Below, one piece after another: positions 9,504 to 17,968 of a DNA stretch of 64,000 bases. Under the pieces are notes generated by a model. That model did not search any database, had not been told where the DNA came from, and worked only from the letters and a program-made list of their open reading frames with translations. Source of the stretch: Pseudomonas sp. Bc-h (lineage in GTDB: Bacteria > Pseudomonadota > Gammaproteobacteria > Pseudomonadales > Pseudomonadaceae); NCBI RefSeq assembly GCF_002080045.1, contig NZ_MUIN01000009.1, forward strand, positions 2,342-66,341, read 5' to 3'. Positions within the stretch are counted from its first letter, which is position 1, and the number at the start of each line of letters is the position of its first letter. The translations under genes and the position numbers were made by a program.

Positions 9504-9919
9504 GACGCCTCCACGGACAGTGTTTGCCATAAGGTGGGTAAACGCTCTGAATAAACAGAGCCGATGAGCAGACCAGCGATATTGAATCAGGCAGTCAAAC
9601 GTTCAGATATATAAACGCAACGGGACGCATGAATAATCGGGCGACCATTCATCTGCGAAAGAGGTTAATCGTCCAGGAATAGAAATTCCAGCCAGCGCAT
9701 AACCAACAGGAAGTTTCTTACTTATTTGGGGAACATTCTTACAACACGAAATTTTCATGTTTTTTCGGAAAACACCGGAACACTACGAGATAGAGCGTTC
9801 CGGGGTTCTGATCGAGGATTCGGCCACTGACGGGCGCAGATCGCGGATCGAGCATGGCACGCTTCAGGCGCGCCCCATTCCTTCTGCCTACAGCCAAACA
9901 CCCCCTCGCTCAGCCCCCA
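9504..9919. other. 416-bp gap between tssB and the GH3 gene: T6SS promoter region and a 7-bp dyad
   Basis: No credible gene is present. The part nearest tssB (about 9590-9770) is clearly AT-richer than the surroundings and should carry the T6SS operon promoter. Read on the minus strand there is a TTTATATAT stretch near 9605-9615, but no convincing -35 or sigma-54 (GG-N10-GC type) match was found. CCGGAAC (9775-9781) and GTTCCGG (9797-9803) form a perfect 7-bp dyad with a 15-nt spacer. It could be an operator or the weak terminator of the GH3 gene. Confidence 0.4.
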
Positions 9920-11002
9920 TCAACGAGTGACCCGTCGCGTCAGGTGCCCACCGGGAATCGGATACGACACGTACAACCCCGACTCGACCTGCGCTCGCGA
10001 AGCCTGGGCCATACTGCGGACTTTCTTCGCGGCGTCGAGCACAAGATTACGATCAAGGCCCTTTGTTTCCACAGCGTCGACAATGGCGTGGGCAATGTCA
10101 TCCAGCCCCGCCTCGCTCGACACCAGCAGCAGATGCGCGCCGGCCCGCAGTGCGGCGATCGCGGTATCGGCAATGCTGTTATCACGCAGGATCGACACCG
10201 CATCCAGATCGTCGGAAACGATCAAACCATCAAATCCCAGGCTGTCTCGCAACAGACCGATGACCTTTTGCGAAGTGCTCGCCGAGTGCTCCGGATCGAG
10301 TGCCGGGAATACAGCAGGGCCAGGCATGATTGCCTGGACTCCGGCGGCGATGACCTGGCGAAAAACGTCGAGCCCGTCCTCCAGCGCCTCGAGTGGGCCG
10401 GGCACTCTGGCTTGCGCCACGGCTGGATCATGCTCGGTTTGATAATGCCCCGGAAAATGCTTGGCGGTGGCGATCACCCCCGCTCGCTGCACACCGCGAA
10501 TGAACGCGCAGGCGATGCGTGAAACCTCGGCAGGATCGGGCCCCAGATTGCGGTTGTGCAGCCACGGATTGGCCCCGGTGACCACATCGACAACGGGCGC
10601 CAGGAACAGATTCACGCCCATGACCCGCGCAGAACTGGCCATTTCGTAGCTGCGCGCTTCGATGTCCTCGGTGGTCATTTCCTTGAGCGCCTTGGCGGTC
10701 GGCATGCCCGGCACCAAATGGTGCAGACGCTGAATTCCGCCCAGCTCCTGATCTACGGCCACCAGTACCGGCGCCCCCGCGCAGGCCGACGCCTGCTCGG
10801 CGATGCCGATGAAGTGCGCGCTCGTCTCTGCGCGGCGTCGCTCGAAGCTCATGTTGCGGGCCAGGTATTCATCGCGGGTTTCGCCCAGCAGGATCGAAAC
10901 CCCGCCGCGACTCAGGTAGCGCCGCACATTGTCATCCAGCTCCAGTCCGGCAAAGGCCGGAAGGAGCACCGCGTAGGCGGCGCGTTGCAGTTCGTTCGAC
11001 AT
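9920..11002 (-). CDS. Glycoside hydrolase family 3 N-terminal domain protein, NagZ-like
   Basis: The 360-residue protein is a single GH3 barrel. It resembles the beta-N-acetylglucosaminidase NagZ, with VAVDQELGGIQRL near residue 80, AKHFPGH near 182 and IVSDDLDA near 265 (the Asp nucleophile region). In NagZ enzymes KHFPGH is followed by an Asp-Ser-His catalytic dyad. Here the aligned residues read Asp-Pro-Ala, so the usual acid/base His is absent. The start at 11002 is set by GAGGTGAGGGT just upstream; an in-frame ATG 54 bp earlier lacks a site. There is no signal peptide, so it is cytoplasmic. It is not the housekeeping NagZ and its substrate is unknown. Confidence 0.8.
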   Translation of the reverse strand: MSNELQRAAYAVLLPAFAGLELDDNVRRYLSRGGVSILLGETRDEYLARNMSFERRRAETSAHFIGIAEQASACAGAPVLVAVDQELGGIQRLHHLVPGMPTAKALKEMTTEDIEARSYEMASSARVMGVNLFLAPVVDVVTGANPWLHNRNLGPDPAEVSRIACAFIRGVQRAGVIATAKHFPGHYQTEHDPAVAQARVPGPLEALEDGLDVFRQVIAAGVQAIMPGPAVFPALDPEHSASTSQKVIGLLRDSLGFDGLIVSDDLDAVSILRDNSIADTAIAALRAGAHLLLVSSEAGLDDIAHAIVDAVETKGLDRNLVLDAAKKVRSMAQASRAQVESGLYVSYPIPGGHLTRRVTR

Positions 11003-11152
11003 ACCCTCACCTCGCATTCGGCTCGCTGCAATGCTCGATAGTGAAGTATCTAACATTACAAGTGCTCGTTCTTGCTCACTCTAAACCCAAAGCGAGCAAA
11101 GTCAATGCCCTCTTCGCGCGAGCATGGAGCACGATCAAGCCCCAAGACGGGG

Positions 11153-11183
11153 AAAAAAAAACGGCCACCATCGCTGGCAGCCG
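11153..11183 (-). terminator. Rho-independent terminator of the SCO1-cytochrome c / multicopper oxidase operon
   Basis: On the minus strand, a 9-bp stem (with two G-U pairs) closes a GCGA loop (11171-11174) and is followed at once by nine T residues (complement of 11153-11161). It lies 28 bp past the stop of the SCO1-cytochrome c gene. Confidence 0.85.
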
Positions 11184-11210
11184 CAAGGGGAAAACGTAAT
11201 TCGCTTGGGT

Positions 11211-12254
11211 TCACTGCATGTGATGTCCTTCATGACCGGCATGGCTCTCATGCCCCGCATGCATGTCATCGCCCGCCACAGGTGTGACCGGCTGCTGGCG
11301 ATCGGTCTCTTCCTGCAGATAACGCACGACTTCGGCGATGTCGTTGTCGGCCATGCGCAGGTTGGGCATCGCCACCTTGTTGTAGGCCTCGTACAGACTC
11401 ATTGCCAGCGGGTCCTTCTGCGCCAGCATCACGTCCGGTTCCTTGAGCCAGCGTCCGAGCCACATGCTGTCGCGTTGACGCGTTACGCCGAGCAGATCAG
11501 GTCCCACACCTCGCAACCCGGTCGCTTCTTCGCCTTCGTGGCCGAGGGTGTGACAGGCACTGCAACGGGTGCGGAAAATCTGCTCACCCAGGCCCGGCGC
11601 GCGAACTTCAGGGGCATTGGCGTAGCTGTCCTGATGGGCGCTGGCGACTTTCCAGTTCTGCAGGCTGTTGCCCAGTTGATCGGCCAGAATGTAGGGGTTC
11701 TCGAACGGCGAGGCCTTCATCCAGCGCCCGGTGGTCTGGTTGCCGACGATCAGGCTCAGGTTGTGGTCGGTGGTGCGGCCGTTGTCGACCCCTTCGATGA
11801 ACAACCCCAGCTTGCGCCGCAGTTCGATGATGTCGTCCTTGTTGCCGGTCAGGAACTGCCAGCCCGGCGCGACCTTGAACTTGGCAGCGTACTGCTTGAG
11901 CACCGCCGGGGTGTCGGTTTCCGGGTCGATGCTGATGGAGTAGAAAAACACGTCGCGCCCGACTCTATCCCCCAGCAATCGCTGAACCTGGCGCAAGCGT
12001 GCTGTCTCCAGCGGACATGAATCGGTGCAGGAGGTGAAGATGAAGTTGACCACCACCACCTTGCCCTTGATCAGATCGTCGTAGAAATGCACGGGCTGTT
12101 CGTCCTGATTGATCAGCACGGTATTGGGGAAGAATTCCTGCCCCCAGGGCGTGGCCGACTGAACCTCGGCGGCGACGCCCGGAAGGCTGCCCCAGCACAC
12201 GGCGATCACTGATACGGTCACTGCAATGGCCGCGTTGCGAAGCATCTGGAACAT
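11211..12254 (-). CDS. SCO1/SenC domain fused to cytochrome c, secreted; partner of the multicopper oxidase
   Basis: The 347-residue protein (ATG at 12254 with GGGGAGG upstream) has an N-terminal signal segment (AAIAVTVSVIAVCWG ... AAEV). A SCO1/SenC thioredoxin-fold domain follows, with the copper-binding CTDSC near residue 75. A class I cytochrome c domain has the heme motif CSACH near 231 and a likely axial Met in MPNLRM near 298. The tail is rich in His and Met (DDMHAGHESHAGHEGHHMQ) and could bind copper. SCO proteins deliver copper or reduce thiols, and the heme domain could pass electrons. It lies 29 bp after the multicopper oxidase, so it is probably its periplasmic maturation or electron-transfer partner. 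Confidence 0.9.
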   Translation of the reverse strand: MFQMLRNAAIAVTVSVIAVCWGSLPGVAAEVQSATPWGQEFFPNTVLINQDEQPVHFYDDLIKGKVVVVNFIFTSCTDSCPLETARLRQVQRLLGDRVGRDVFFYSISIDPETDTPAVLKQYAAKFKVAPGWQFLTGNKDDIIELRRKLGLFIEGVDNGRTTDHNLSLIVGNQTTGRWMKASPFENPYILADQLGNSLQNWKVASAHQDSYANAPEVRAPGLGEQIFRTRCSACHTLGHEGEEATGLRGVGPDLLGVTRQRDSMWLGRWLKEPDVMLAQKDPLAMSLYEAYNKVAMPNLRMADNDIAEVVRYLQEETDRQQPVTPVAGDDMHAGHESHAGHEGHHMQ

Positions 12255-12283
12255 GACTGCAACCTCCCCGATCCTGCGGATCG

Positions 12284-15217
12284 CTATTTGCCTTTGCCTG
12301 AGCCGGAGCCGCCGGAGCCGGATCCTGAACCGCCCGAACCCGAGCCACCGGAACCGGAGCCAGAACCACCGGAGCCTCCCGAACCGGAGCCTGATCCAGA
12401 GGCCGCAGCCGCGAGTTTGACCGTAGGGCCTACACCGTCGCCGTCGTGATAGGTGGGCAATGCGGCGGAGCTCACATACCCCACGCCGTCCCACGTTGGC
12501 ATTGGTGTCGGCATCAACTGGAATTGGCCAGGGTGCTCGATGTCCCAACGCAACAGCATCGAATTGTCTTCATGCTGGGTGTTGTGACAGTGCTCCATGT
12601 AGGTCCCGGCGAATTCGCGGAAATGGATCGCCATTTCGACGTTGTCGCCACTGTCGGTGCCGATGCGATAGACGTCTTTGCGTGCCCATTTTTCCCACTC
12701 AGGCGGAGCCTTGCCGCCGCGACTGAGGATGATCCCCTCCTCGAAATGCACGTGTACCGGGTGAGTCCAGCCGTTGCCGCCATTCTGGATTTTCCAGACC
12801 TCCAGCGTGCCGGTGCCTTGATAGCCAGACTGCGTCGGACCGTTGGACAACTGCATGGCGGTCGACAGTCTGCGCGGGTCCATCAGGAAGCCCAGGCCGC
12901 CATCGGTCTTGACCGTCCATGGCGTCGAGTCGGTGCCGTCGGAACGGCCGAAGATGAAGGTGCGATGACGGGCCTGATTGATCAGCGCGATATCGGCCGG
13001 ATTGTCGCGATGCAGGGTCAGCGGGACCATCACCTTGCCTTCAGCCTTGCCGGGTTTGGCCGGTTCGTACGCCACAGGATCCATGCTCAGGTCCTGACCG
13101 CTGTAAGGCTTGACGTTGATCTGCATGAACTTGCCGACCACGGGGTCGCCCTTGTCCCATTGCGGGCCTTTGCTGCCTTGCTTGATGACCGCCAGATACT
13201 TCTCGGACAACACATCAGCCAGCGGCACTTCACCCTTGGGTCCCTTGCCGGTGTCGTGCTCCATGACGTTGACGAAGAACAGTTTGTCCCCCGCCTTGAT
13301 GCCGTTTTTCGCAAAGTTGATGATGATGTCGTAGCGCTCGGCGATGCCCTGATTGGGCAGGATGCCAAAGTTGTTTTTCAGGTCGCCGTCGCCATCCAGG
13401 TCCATGCTGCCGTCGAACGGAACGGTGTGCTCCATGATGTTGCCGTCATTGCCGATCATGTGGAACGGCACGCGGGCGTAAGACACGCCGGAGTTCTTCG
13501 GCCCGGGAAACTCACCGCCATTGCCTTTGATTTCGCGGACCACGGCAATCTTGATGTAGCGCGATACCGAGCCATTGAGGATACGGAGACGATAACTGCG
13601 AGCCCGTACATCGAGGAACGGTTTGTAGCCCCAGTTAACGACCATCTCATCACCGAGAAAGCCATCGGTATTGAACGGGTTGAACCACAACTGGCCAGCC
13701 TGATCCCAGGCCTTGTCGGCGACGGTCAGGTTGACGTCGTAGTCGCGGTTGCCCCAGGCCAGCGTCGAGCCGCTGGGGAAACGCAGGTTGACGCCATCGT
13801 CGATGGCTTCATTGCCGCGATCCAGCGCGCTGTAGTAGTTCATCATCGCCGCGTTGCCCTTGTAGACGTTCTGGGCGGTGAAATCCATCATGTGGTCGTG
13901 GAACCAGTGGGTACTCATGGTCTCGCGCCAGTCGCCACGAATCTTGATCGTGCCGTGATCGCAGGTTTTCAGGCCCGGCGATTCATCGTTGACCCACAGG
14001 GTTTCACCCGGCGCACAGGGGAACGCTGCGCGGGGGTCCTGAGCCTTGGTGTTGATGGTGTCGTACCCGGCCAGTTGCATCGGCCAGCGATAGTCGTAGT
14101 ACTGCCCCGGAAAGAAGAATGCGTTGGCGTAACCATCGCTTTCGGCCGGGTTGTGGCCATTGTGTTCGTGGGTGGAAATGGTGTGCAGACCGAAGCCCTT
14201 GTTGGCGGACGGATCGATCGGCAGCCCGTTGTAGTGACGCATCAACACAGGCTGACCGTAACGCACCATCAGCAGTTTTGGCGGCAGCGTGCCATCGAAG
14301 GTCCACACCGAATTGTGTTCCTGAACCGGCATAAACGGGTGCAGGCGCACGCCGATGCCAGTGGCGGTGCCGCCGTGGTTGGTGCTGCCGTCAGGATAAT
14401 AATTCAGGCCGCCCGGGCCCCACTCCCCGCCTTTGTAATCGTGCAGTTGCAGGTGGTCACGAAAGCCGCTGTTGGCGTGCGCGCCGGTCTGCACGGTCTT
14501 GTAGGCGATCTGAGGGTAGAACTCGTTCCAGCGCTGATGGGACCAGCCTTTTCCGGGTGGACGCCCTTCGGCTGGCGCATCCACGCGACGGTTCAGGAAG
14601 TCCTGAATCTGCGCCTGCCACGGGTTGCGATCCAGCGAGTTGGCGAACTGGGTCGGAAATGGCGTCAGCCCCGGTTGCGCCAGAAAGGCCGCCAAGGCAT
14701 CAGGCGACGGACCGCTACGCGCAACATTGGTCGGGTCCTGCGCCGGGCCAGGGCCCAGGGTCGGCGCAGGGAACGGCAGCAGCGACGGCGACGCGGCCGG
14801 ATCGAGTCTGGTGGGCCCGAACTCTTCGAACAACAACACCGCCTGCGTGAATGGCTGAGCTCCGAACAGCGGGCTGGGCTTGCCATTGGTGGGGAAGTTG
14901 AAGCTGGTTTGTGCCGAGGGCGGCAGCACGTTTTCGATTCGCGTCGTGGCGCGAGTGCCCTTCTCATCGTTGGGTAAATCGATTGCCCCCTCGTTGGCCT
15001 CAGGCAGCGTCAGCAGATTGTTCAGCGCTGCGGCGGGGTCTGCGGGAGGGTCGTAGTAAGCGGAGGGATCGGTAGGCGGTGGTTGATCTTCGTTGTCGAT
15101 CGGCCCGGCATGGACGCCGGTCAAACCCATGCTTAGGGCCATCAATACCGCGGAAGATCCGCGCAAAAGCTGAAACCCGTGAATGGGGGGAAACTTTAAT
15201 CGCGCAGGTTGTTTCAT
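12284..15217 (-). CDS. Large secreted multicopper oxidase with Gly/Ser-rich tail (McoA-like Mn-oxidase candidate)
   Basis: The 977-residue protein has a signal peptide (ending near GVHAG) and all four copper-site motifs. These are THEHNGHN near 349, HWFHDH near 437, HPVHVHFEEG near 821, and HCHNTQHEDNSM near 876. Together they make the type 1 and trinuclear type 2/3 copper centres. It is far longer than CopA or CueO-type laccases (about 500-600). The last 40 residues are almost only Gly and Ser, ending in KGK. From memory, large multicopper oxidases followed by a SCO1/SenC gene include McoA of Mn(II)-oxidising P. putida GB-1. The Mn role here is an inference. The start has GAAGGTGAACC upstream. 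Confidence 0.88.
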   Translation of the reverse strand: MKQPARLKFPPIHGFQLLRGSSAVLMALSMGLTGVHAGPIDNEDQPPPTDPSAYYDPPADPAAALNNLLTLPEANEGAIDLPNDEKGTRATTRIENVLPPSAQTSFNFPTNGKPSPLFGAQPFTQAVLLFEEFGPTRLDPAASPSLLPFPAPTLGPGPAQDPTNVARSGPSPDALAAFLAQPGLTPFPTQFANSLDRNPWQAQIQDFLNRRVDAPAEGRPPGKGWSHQRWNEFYPQIAYKTVQTGAHANSGFRDHLQLHDYKGGEWGPGGLNYYPDGSTNHGGTATGIGVRLHPFMPVQEHNSVWTFDGTLPPKLLMVRYGQPVLMRHYNGLPIDPSANKGFGLHTISTHEHNGHNPAESDGYANAFFFPGQYYDYRWPMQLAGYDTINTKAQDPRAAFPCAPGETLWVNDESPGLKTCDHGTIKIRGDWRETMSTHWFHDHMMDFTAQNVYKGNAAMMNYYSALDRGNEAIDDGVNLRFPSGSTLAWGNRDYDVNLTVADKAWDQAGQLWFNPFNTDGFLGDEMVVNWGYKPFLDVRARSYRLRILNGSVSRYIKIAVVREIKGNGGEFPGPKNSGVSYARVPFHMIGNDGNIMEHTVPFDGSMDLDGDGDLKNNFGILPNQGIAERYDIIINFAKNGIKAGDKLFFVNVMEHDTGKGPKGEVPLADVLSEKYLAVIKQGSKGPQWDKGDPVVGKFMQINVKPYSGQDLSMDPVAYEPAKPGKAEGKVMVPLTLHRDNPADIALINQARHRTFIFGRSDGTDSTPWTVKTDGGLGFLMDPRRLSTAMQLSNGPTQSGYQGTGTLEVWKIQNGGNGWTHPVHVHFEEGIILSRGGKAPPEWEKWARKDVYRIGTDSGDNVEMAIHFREFAGTYMEHCHNTQHEDNSMLLRWDIEHPGQFQLMPTPMPTWDGVGYVSSAALPTYHDGDGVGPTVKLAAAASGSGSGSGGSGGSGSGSGGSGSGGSGSGSGGSGSGKGK

Positions 15218-15565
15218 GGTGGTTCACCTTCAACTCATGCACAGGGGCATTTGTGTTTCATCCGACTGCCCTGGTGGAGCGCCGAAGCGCCCGCAGGTAG
15301 TGGGTGAAGGGGCAAAACCCCTGCCAGAATTGAGGTGTCACAGGATAAAGGCAAAACAGTGGCCAGCCGACGCGGCTAACTTGCGGCTTTCATTGAAAAA
15401 TATCGTAACAATTTGATGAGCAGAGTTGGCACGGTAAATATGGGCTGCGGGGAAAAGGCCCCGCAGACATGGGGAAATTCACGAAGTATTGGGGACTTGA
15501 TTGGGGTTTTCGCCAAGCTAAGAAGCCGCTTCCTGCGGCTTCATCCGATGCTTTGAATGTTGCTG
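15218..15565. other. 348-bp gap: oxidase promoter region and two hairpins
   Basis: No gene is seen. Two perfect 8-bp hairpins are present: CTGCGGGG/CCCCGCAG (15445-15466, 6-nt loop) and GAAGCCGC/GCGGCTTC (15522-15542, 5-nt loop). The second lies 24 bp past the stop of the Gly-rich gene on the minus strand and is its likely terminator, although only a short T-poor tail follows. The AT-rich stretch around 15385-15440 (AAAAATATCGTAACAATTTGATG) is the best place for the multicopper oxidase promoter. Confidence 0.5.
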
Positions 15566-16138
15566 TCAGGCGCCGCCGCGATCGTCTCCAGGCTCGCCGT
15601 TCACATGATTGCCTCGGTCGTCACCGACTTCACCCAAGGCGTGATTGCCGCGATCATCACCAATCTCGCCGGCTCTGTGAACTCCGTGGTCGTCGCCGAT
15701 CTCGCCGGCTCTGTGCACGCCATGGTCGTCGCCCACCTCACCCGCCCTGTGATTGCCATGATCATCTCCCGCCTCGGCGTGATCGCCGCGATGGCCGCCG
15801 TCTGCGCGTCCGCCGCTGGCACTGCTGGAATGGCCGCCGTCATGATCGCCAGCGCTGTGACCGCTACCGCCGCCATTACCAGCGCTGCTGCCACCATGGC
15901 CACCGCCTGAACCGCCAGATCCACCTCCGCCGTTGCCGCCGCCACCACCAGAGCCGCCTCCGCCGTTGCCACCGTGGCCTCCGCCTCCACCGCCGCCGCC
16001 ACTCCCTCCTCCGCCACCACCACCCCCGCCATCTTTGGCGTACGCGCTGGAATGAGAGATCGGGTCAGGAATCAGGACTGTGGATGCCGACAGCACCCCA
16101 CCCACGGCGAGCGCCAAAATCGCTTGTTTGAATCGCAT
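15566..16138 (-). CDS. Secreted Gly-rich protein with 12-residue GDD-G-H repeats, function unknown
   Basis: The 190-residue product (ATG at 16138, GGAGG 5 nt upstream) starts with a signal peptide (MRFKQAILALAVGG, probable cut after AYA near residue 34). Residues 35-110 are mostly Gly with some Ser and His. Residues 124-183 are five 12-residue repeats of the form GDD(H/R)G(N/V)H-x-x-GE(V/I/P), followed by a sixth partial copy. Asp, Glu and His recur at fixed positions, which suggests metal binding or a structural or matrix role. It lies upstream of the multicopper oxidase in the same direction. The family is not recognised, and low complexity makes homology hard to judge. Its codons follow the same GC-rich pattern as its neighbours. 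Confidence 0.75.
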   Translation of the reverse strand: MRFKQAILALAVGGVLSASTVLIPDPISHSSAYAKDGGGGGGGGGSGGGGGGGGHGGNGGGGSGGGGGNGGGGSGGSGGGHGGSSAGNGGGSGHSAGDHDGGHSSSASGGRADGGHRGDHAEAGDDHGNHRAGEVGDDHGVHRAGEIGDDHGVHRAGEIGDDRGNHALGEVGDDRGNHVNGEPGDDRGGA

Positions 16139-16635
16139 AACTACCTCCACCTTCTTGTTCTGGTATCGAACCGCAAACAGAGCCGGTGCAAAACGAAGGC
16201 CATTGCCCCAAGGCAATCAAAGCTTCAGCACATCTCGCGACAGCACAGAAAACAGCGGGTGGCCCAAAGAGCCTTCTTCGCACATGTACCGTGAGACCCG
16301 ACACCCGGAGCACCCGGGTGCGGACGGTGTTCTTGGGGTGAACACGTCAAGGCTGGCGAATATTCGTTTTTCGGTACGAACGGTCACGCTGGAATTTTTT
16401 TATAAGCGCTCTTTTCATTTGCGACGTTGCTGGTCAACATATGCGCCAACTAATAGTGGGTACGCCCAGCATCAATGCAAATGGTTTTGTTTCTTAACTT
16501 CGCACGATATCTAATCGAGACAAAACAAGCACTTTGCCCGGCACTGTAAACATGGCGGACAGACAGCGCGTTGATGGGGTGTTGCCGTTCTTCACTTCTT
16601 AAAGTGTTTCAACTTCTGTTTTCAGGATGAAATAG
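16139..16635. other. 497-bp gap with divergent promoters; one GC-rich hairpin
   Basis: There is no supported gene; the open frames here have no ribosome site or family resemblance. CACCCGG (16302-16308) and CCGGGTG (16314-16320) form a perfect 7-bp hairpin with a 5-nt loop. From about 16370 to 16620 the sequence is AT-rich (for example TTTTTTTATAAG near 16395 and TTCTTAACTTCG near 16490). It probably contains the promoters of the Gly-rich gene (minus) and the lipoprotein gene (plus). Confidence 0.4.
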
Positions 16636-16971
16636 ATGCGTCTTTTTCTGCTCACCAGTGTGCTGGCTGTTGCCCTGACCGGCTGCAGCTCAACCCCGAA
16701 CAACCCTTCTGTCGACATGGAAACGCCCAAGCCGGCCGCGGACTACGCACAATGCGTTTTCGCCAAATGGCAACAGATCAAACCCGACGCCACCCTGACC
16801 GAAAGCAAAGGTCACTACAAACTGCTGGTCTCCGGCAAAGTGGCGCAGGACGATATTCTCGAAGTCTTCAAGGGCAACCCGAACACCCGCGTGTTCTTCT
16901 ACCAACGGGCTCCTCTGGCGTCGGCGTTCGGCAAAAGTGCGCTGGAGAAAGCGGCTCGCGATTGTCTGTGA
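16636..16971 (+). CDS. Small lipoprotein, function unknown
   Basis: A 111-residue protein with a clear lipoprotein signal: MRLFLLTSVLAVALTGC, with the lipobox LTGC placing the lipidated Cys at residue 17. The mature part is soluble, about 94 residues, with one further Cys pair (C40 region and C110). An AGGATG site precedes the ATG. The residue after the lipid Cys is Ser, so by the Lol rule it would go to the outer membrane. No known family is recognised. It stands alone between two intergenic regions, followed by the PfpI gene. Confidence 0.75.
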   Translation: MRLFLLTSVLAVALTGCSSTPNNPSVDMETPKPAADYAQCVFAKWQQIKPDATLTESKGHYKLLVSGKVAQDDILEVFKGNPNTRVFFYQRAPLASAFGKSALEKAARDCL

Positions 16972-17095
16972 AACTGTAGCGGCCCTGAAAGGCCGACGAC
17001 GCAATCAGGCTGAACTTCGCTTTTTCGATTCCCTCTCAGAGCCAATGGCACCCGTTTTTTTGCGGGTACAGCTCTCACCACAGAGGAATCACGTC

Positions 17096-17659
17096 ATGAG
17101 CAATGAACTGAACGGCAAAAAGGTCCTGATCATCACCTCCAATACCGGCATTGAGCGCGATGAGTTGCTCAAGCCACTGGAAGCGTTGAAAGGCATGGGC
17201 GCCGCCGTCACTCACGCGACAATCAAGGGCGGCGCTGCGCAGACCTTCCTGCACGACACCGACAAGGACACCAGCGTCACCTCCGACACCCGATTGACGG
17301 GCCTTTCGGCGGATCAGTTCGATGCACTTGTAATCCCCGGCGGCACGGTCAATGCCGACACCCTGCGCCAGGACGCCGATGCGCAACGTCTGGTCAATGA
17401 GTTCGCCAAGGCCGGAAAAACCGTCGCCGCGATCTGCCACGGGCCGTGGTTGCTGATCGACGCTGGTGTGATAACTGGCAAGACCCTGACTTCTTACCCG
17501 AGCGTGCGCATTGACCTGCTCAATGCCAAGGCTGCCGATTGGGTCGACGCCCAGGTCAAGGAATGCCCGGCCAATGGCTGGACGCTGATCACGTCGCGCA
17601 ATCCCGACGACCTGCCGGCGTTCAACGCCGCCATTGGCAAGTCGTTGCAAGCCGCGTAA
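17096..17659 (+). CDS. PfpI/DJ-1 family protein (YhbO-like putative deglycase or protease)
   Basis: The 187-residue protein is of the type 1 glutamine-amidotransferase-like fold. The nucleophile elbow AICHGPWLL places the catalytic Cys near residue 107, and the VIPGGTVNADTLR loop is also typical. Members such as E. coli YhbO and PfpI protect against stress, and are variously described as glyoxalase III, deglycase or protease. The ATG at 17096 is preceded by GAGGA; longer in-frame starts overlap the lipoprotein gene and lack sites. No signal peptide. It is followed by a strong terminator, so it is likely a single-gene unit. Confidence 0.9.
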   Translation: MSNELNGKKVLIITSNTGIERDELLKPLEALKGMGAAVTHATIKGGAAQTFLHDTDKDTSVTSDTRLTGLSADQFDALVIPGGTVNADTLRQDADAQRLVNEFAKAGKTVAAICHGPWLLIDAGVITGKTLTSYPSVRIDLLNAKAADWVDAQVKECPANGWTLITSRNPDDLPAFNAAIGKSLQAA

Positions 17660-17685
17660 CCCGAATAGATTAAAGCCCCCAATGA

Positions 17686-17726
17686 AAAACCCATCGACGC
17701 CGCTACTTGCGGCGTCGATGGGTTTT
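17686..17726 (+). terminator. Strong rho-independent terminator after the PfpI gene
   Basis: AAAACCCATCGACGCCGC (17686-17703) and its exact complement (17709-17726) form a perfect 18-bp stem with a 5-nt loop. The stem ends in TTTT on the plus strand and, by symmetry, on the minus strand. It lies 26 bp after the PfpI stop. Confidence 0.92.
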
Positions 17727-17739
17727 GGGTAAGTCATAA

Positions 17740-17775
17740 CCCCGGTGGAAGACAGCGACGTACAGACCACCGGGG
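17740..17775. repeat. 9-bp inverted repeat upstream of the glycosyltransferase gene
   Basis: CCCCGGTGG (17740-17748) and CCACCGGGG (17767-17775) are perfectly complementary across an 18-nt spacer. It lies in the 17727-17968 gap, which otherwise holds only the glycosyltransferase promoter region (AT-rich around 17815-17870). It may be an operator or a second hairpin. Confidence 0.4.
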
Positions 17776-17968
17776 GAGCTCTCGCACTCACAGGCTCTGA
17801 ACCGCTCTGGGCCAACTAATTCAATCTTTATCGTCTTTTTGCGTATCCCAGGCGATATAAGTGCAATCTGTCTTCGAAAGCGAAAATACTTGCAACCAAA
17901 TTTTCGCCAGCCCGGTCGACATCGAAAGGCTAACGCGATGACCGCGAGCGCCCACACGAGACTCGCCC

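Noticed and set aside
9504-9780. Sigma-54 promoter for the T6SS operon
   Set aside because: No TGGCAC-N5-TTGC-like match was found on the minus strand; the promoter type stays undecided.
11211-12548. Longer frame of the SCO1-cytochrome c gene starting at 12548
   Set aside because: The extra 98 residues are Arg-rich antisense of the oxidase tail; the ATG at 12254 has a strong ribosome site and a signal peptide.
12446-14977. 843-residue open frame on the plus strand opposite the multicopper oxidase
   Set aside because: It is a shadow of the minus-strand oxidase, which has a signal peptide and all copper motifs; the plus frame has no recognisable domain.
15569-15769. 36-bp tandem repeats considered as a DNA repeat array
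   Set aside because: They are in frame and encode the 12-residue protein repeats of the Gly-rich gene, so they are reported as part of that gene.
16080-16514. 144-residue plus-strand frame in the gap before the lipoprotein gene
   Set aside because: It overlaps the start of the Gly-rich gene, has no ribosome site, and has a composition unlike neighbouring proteins.
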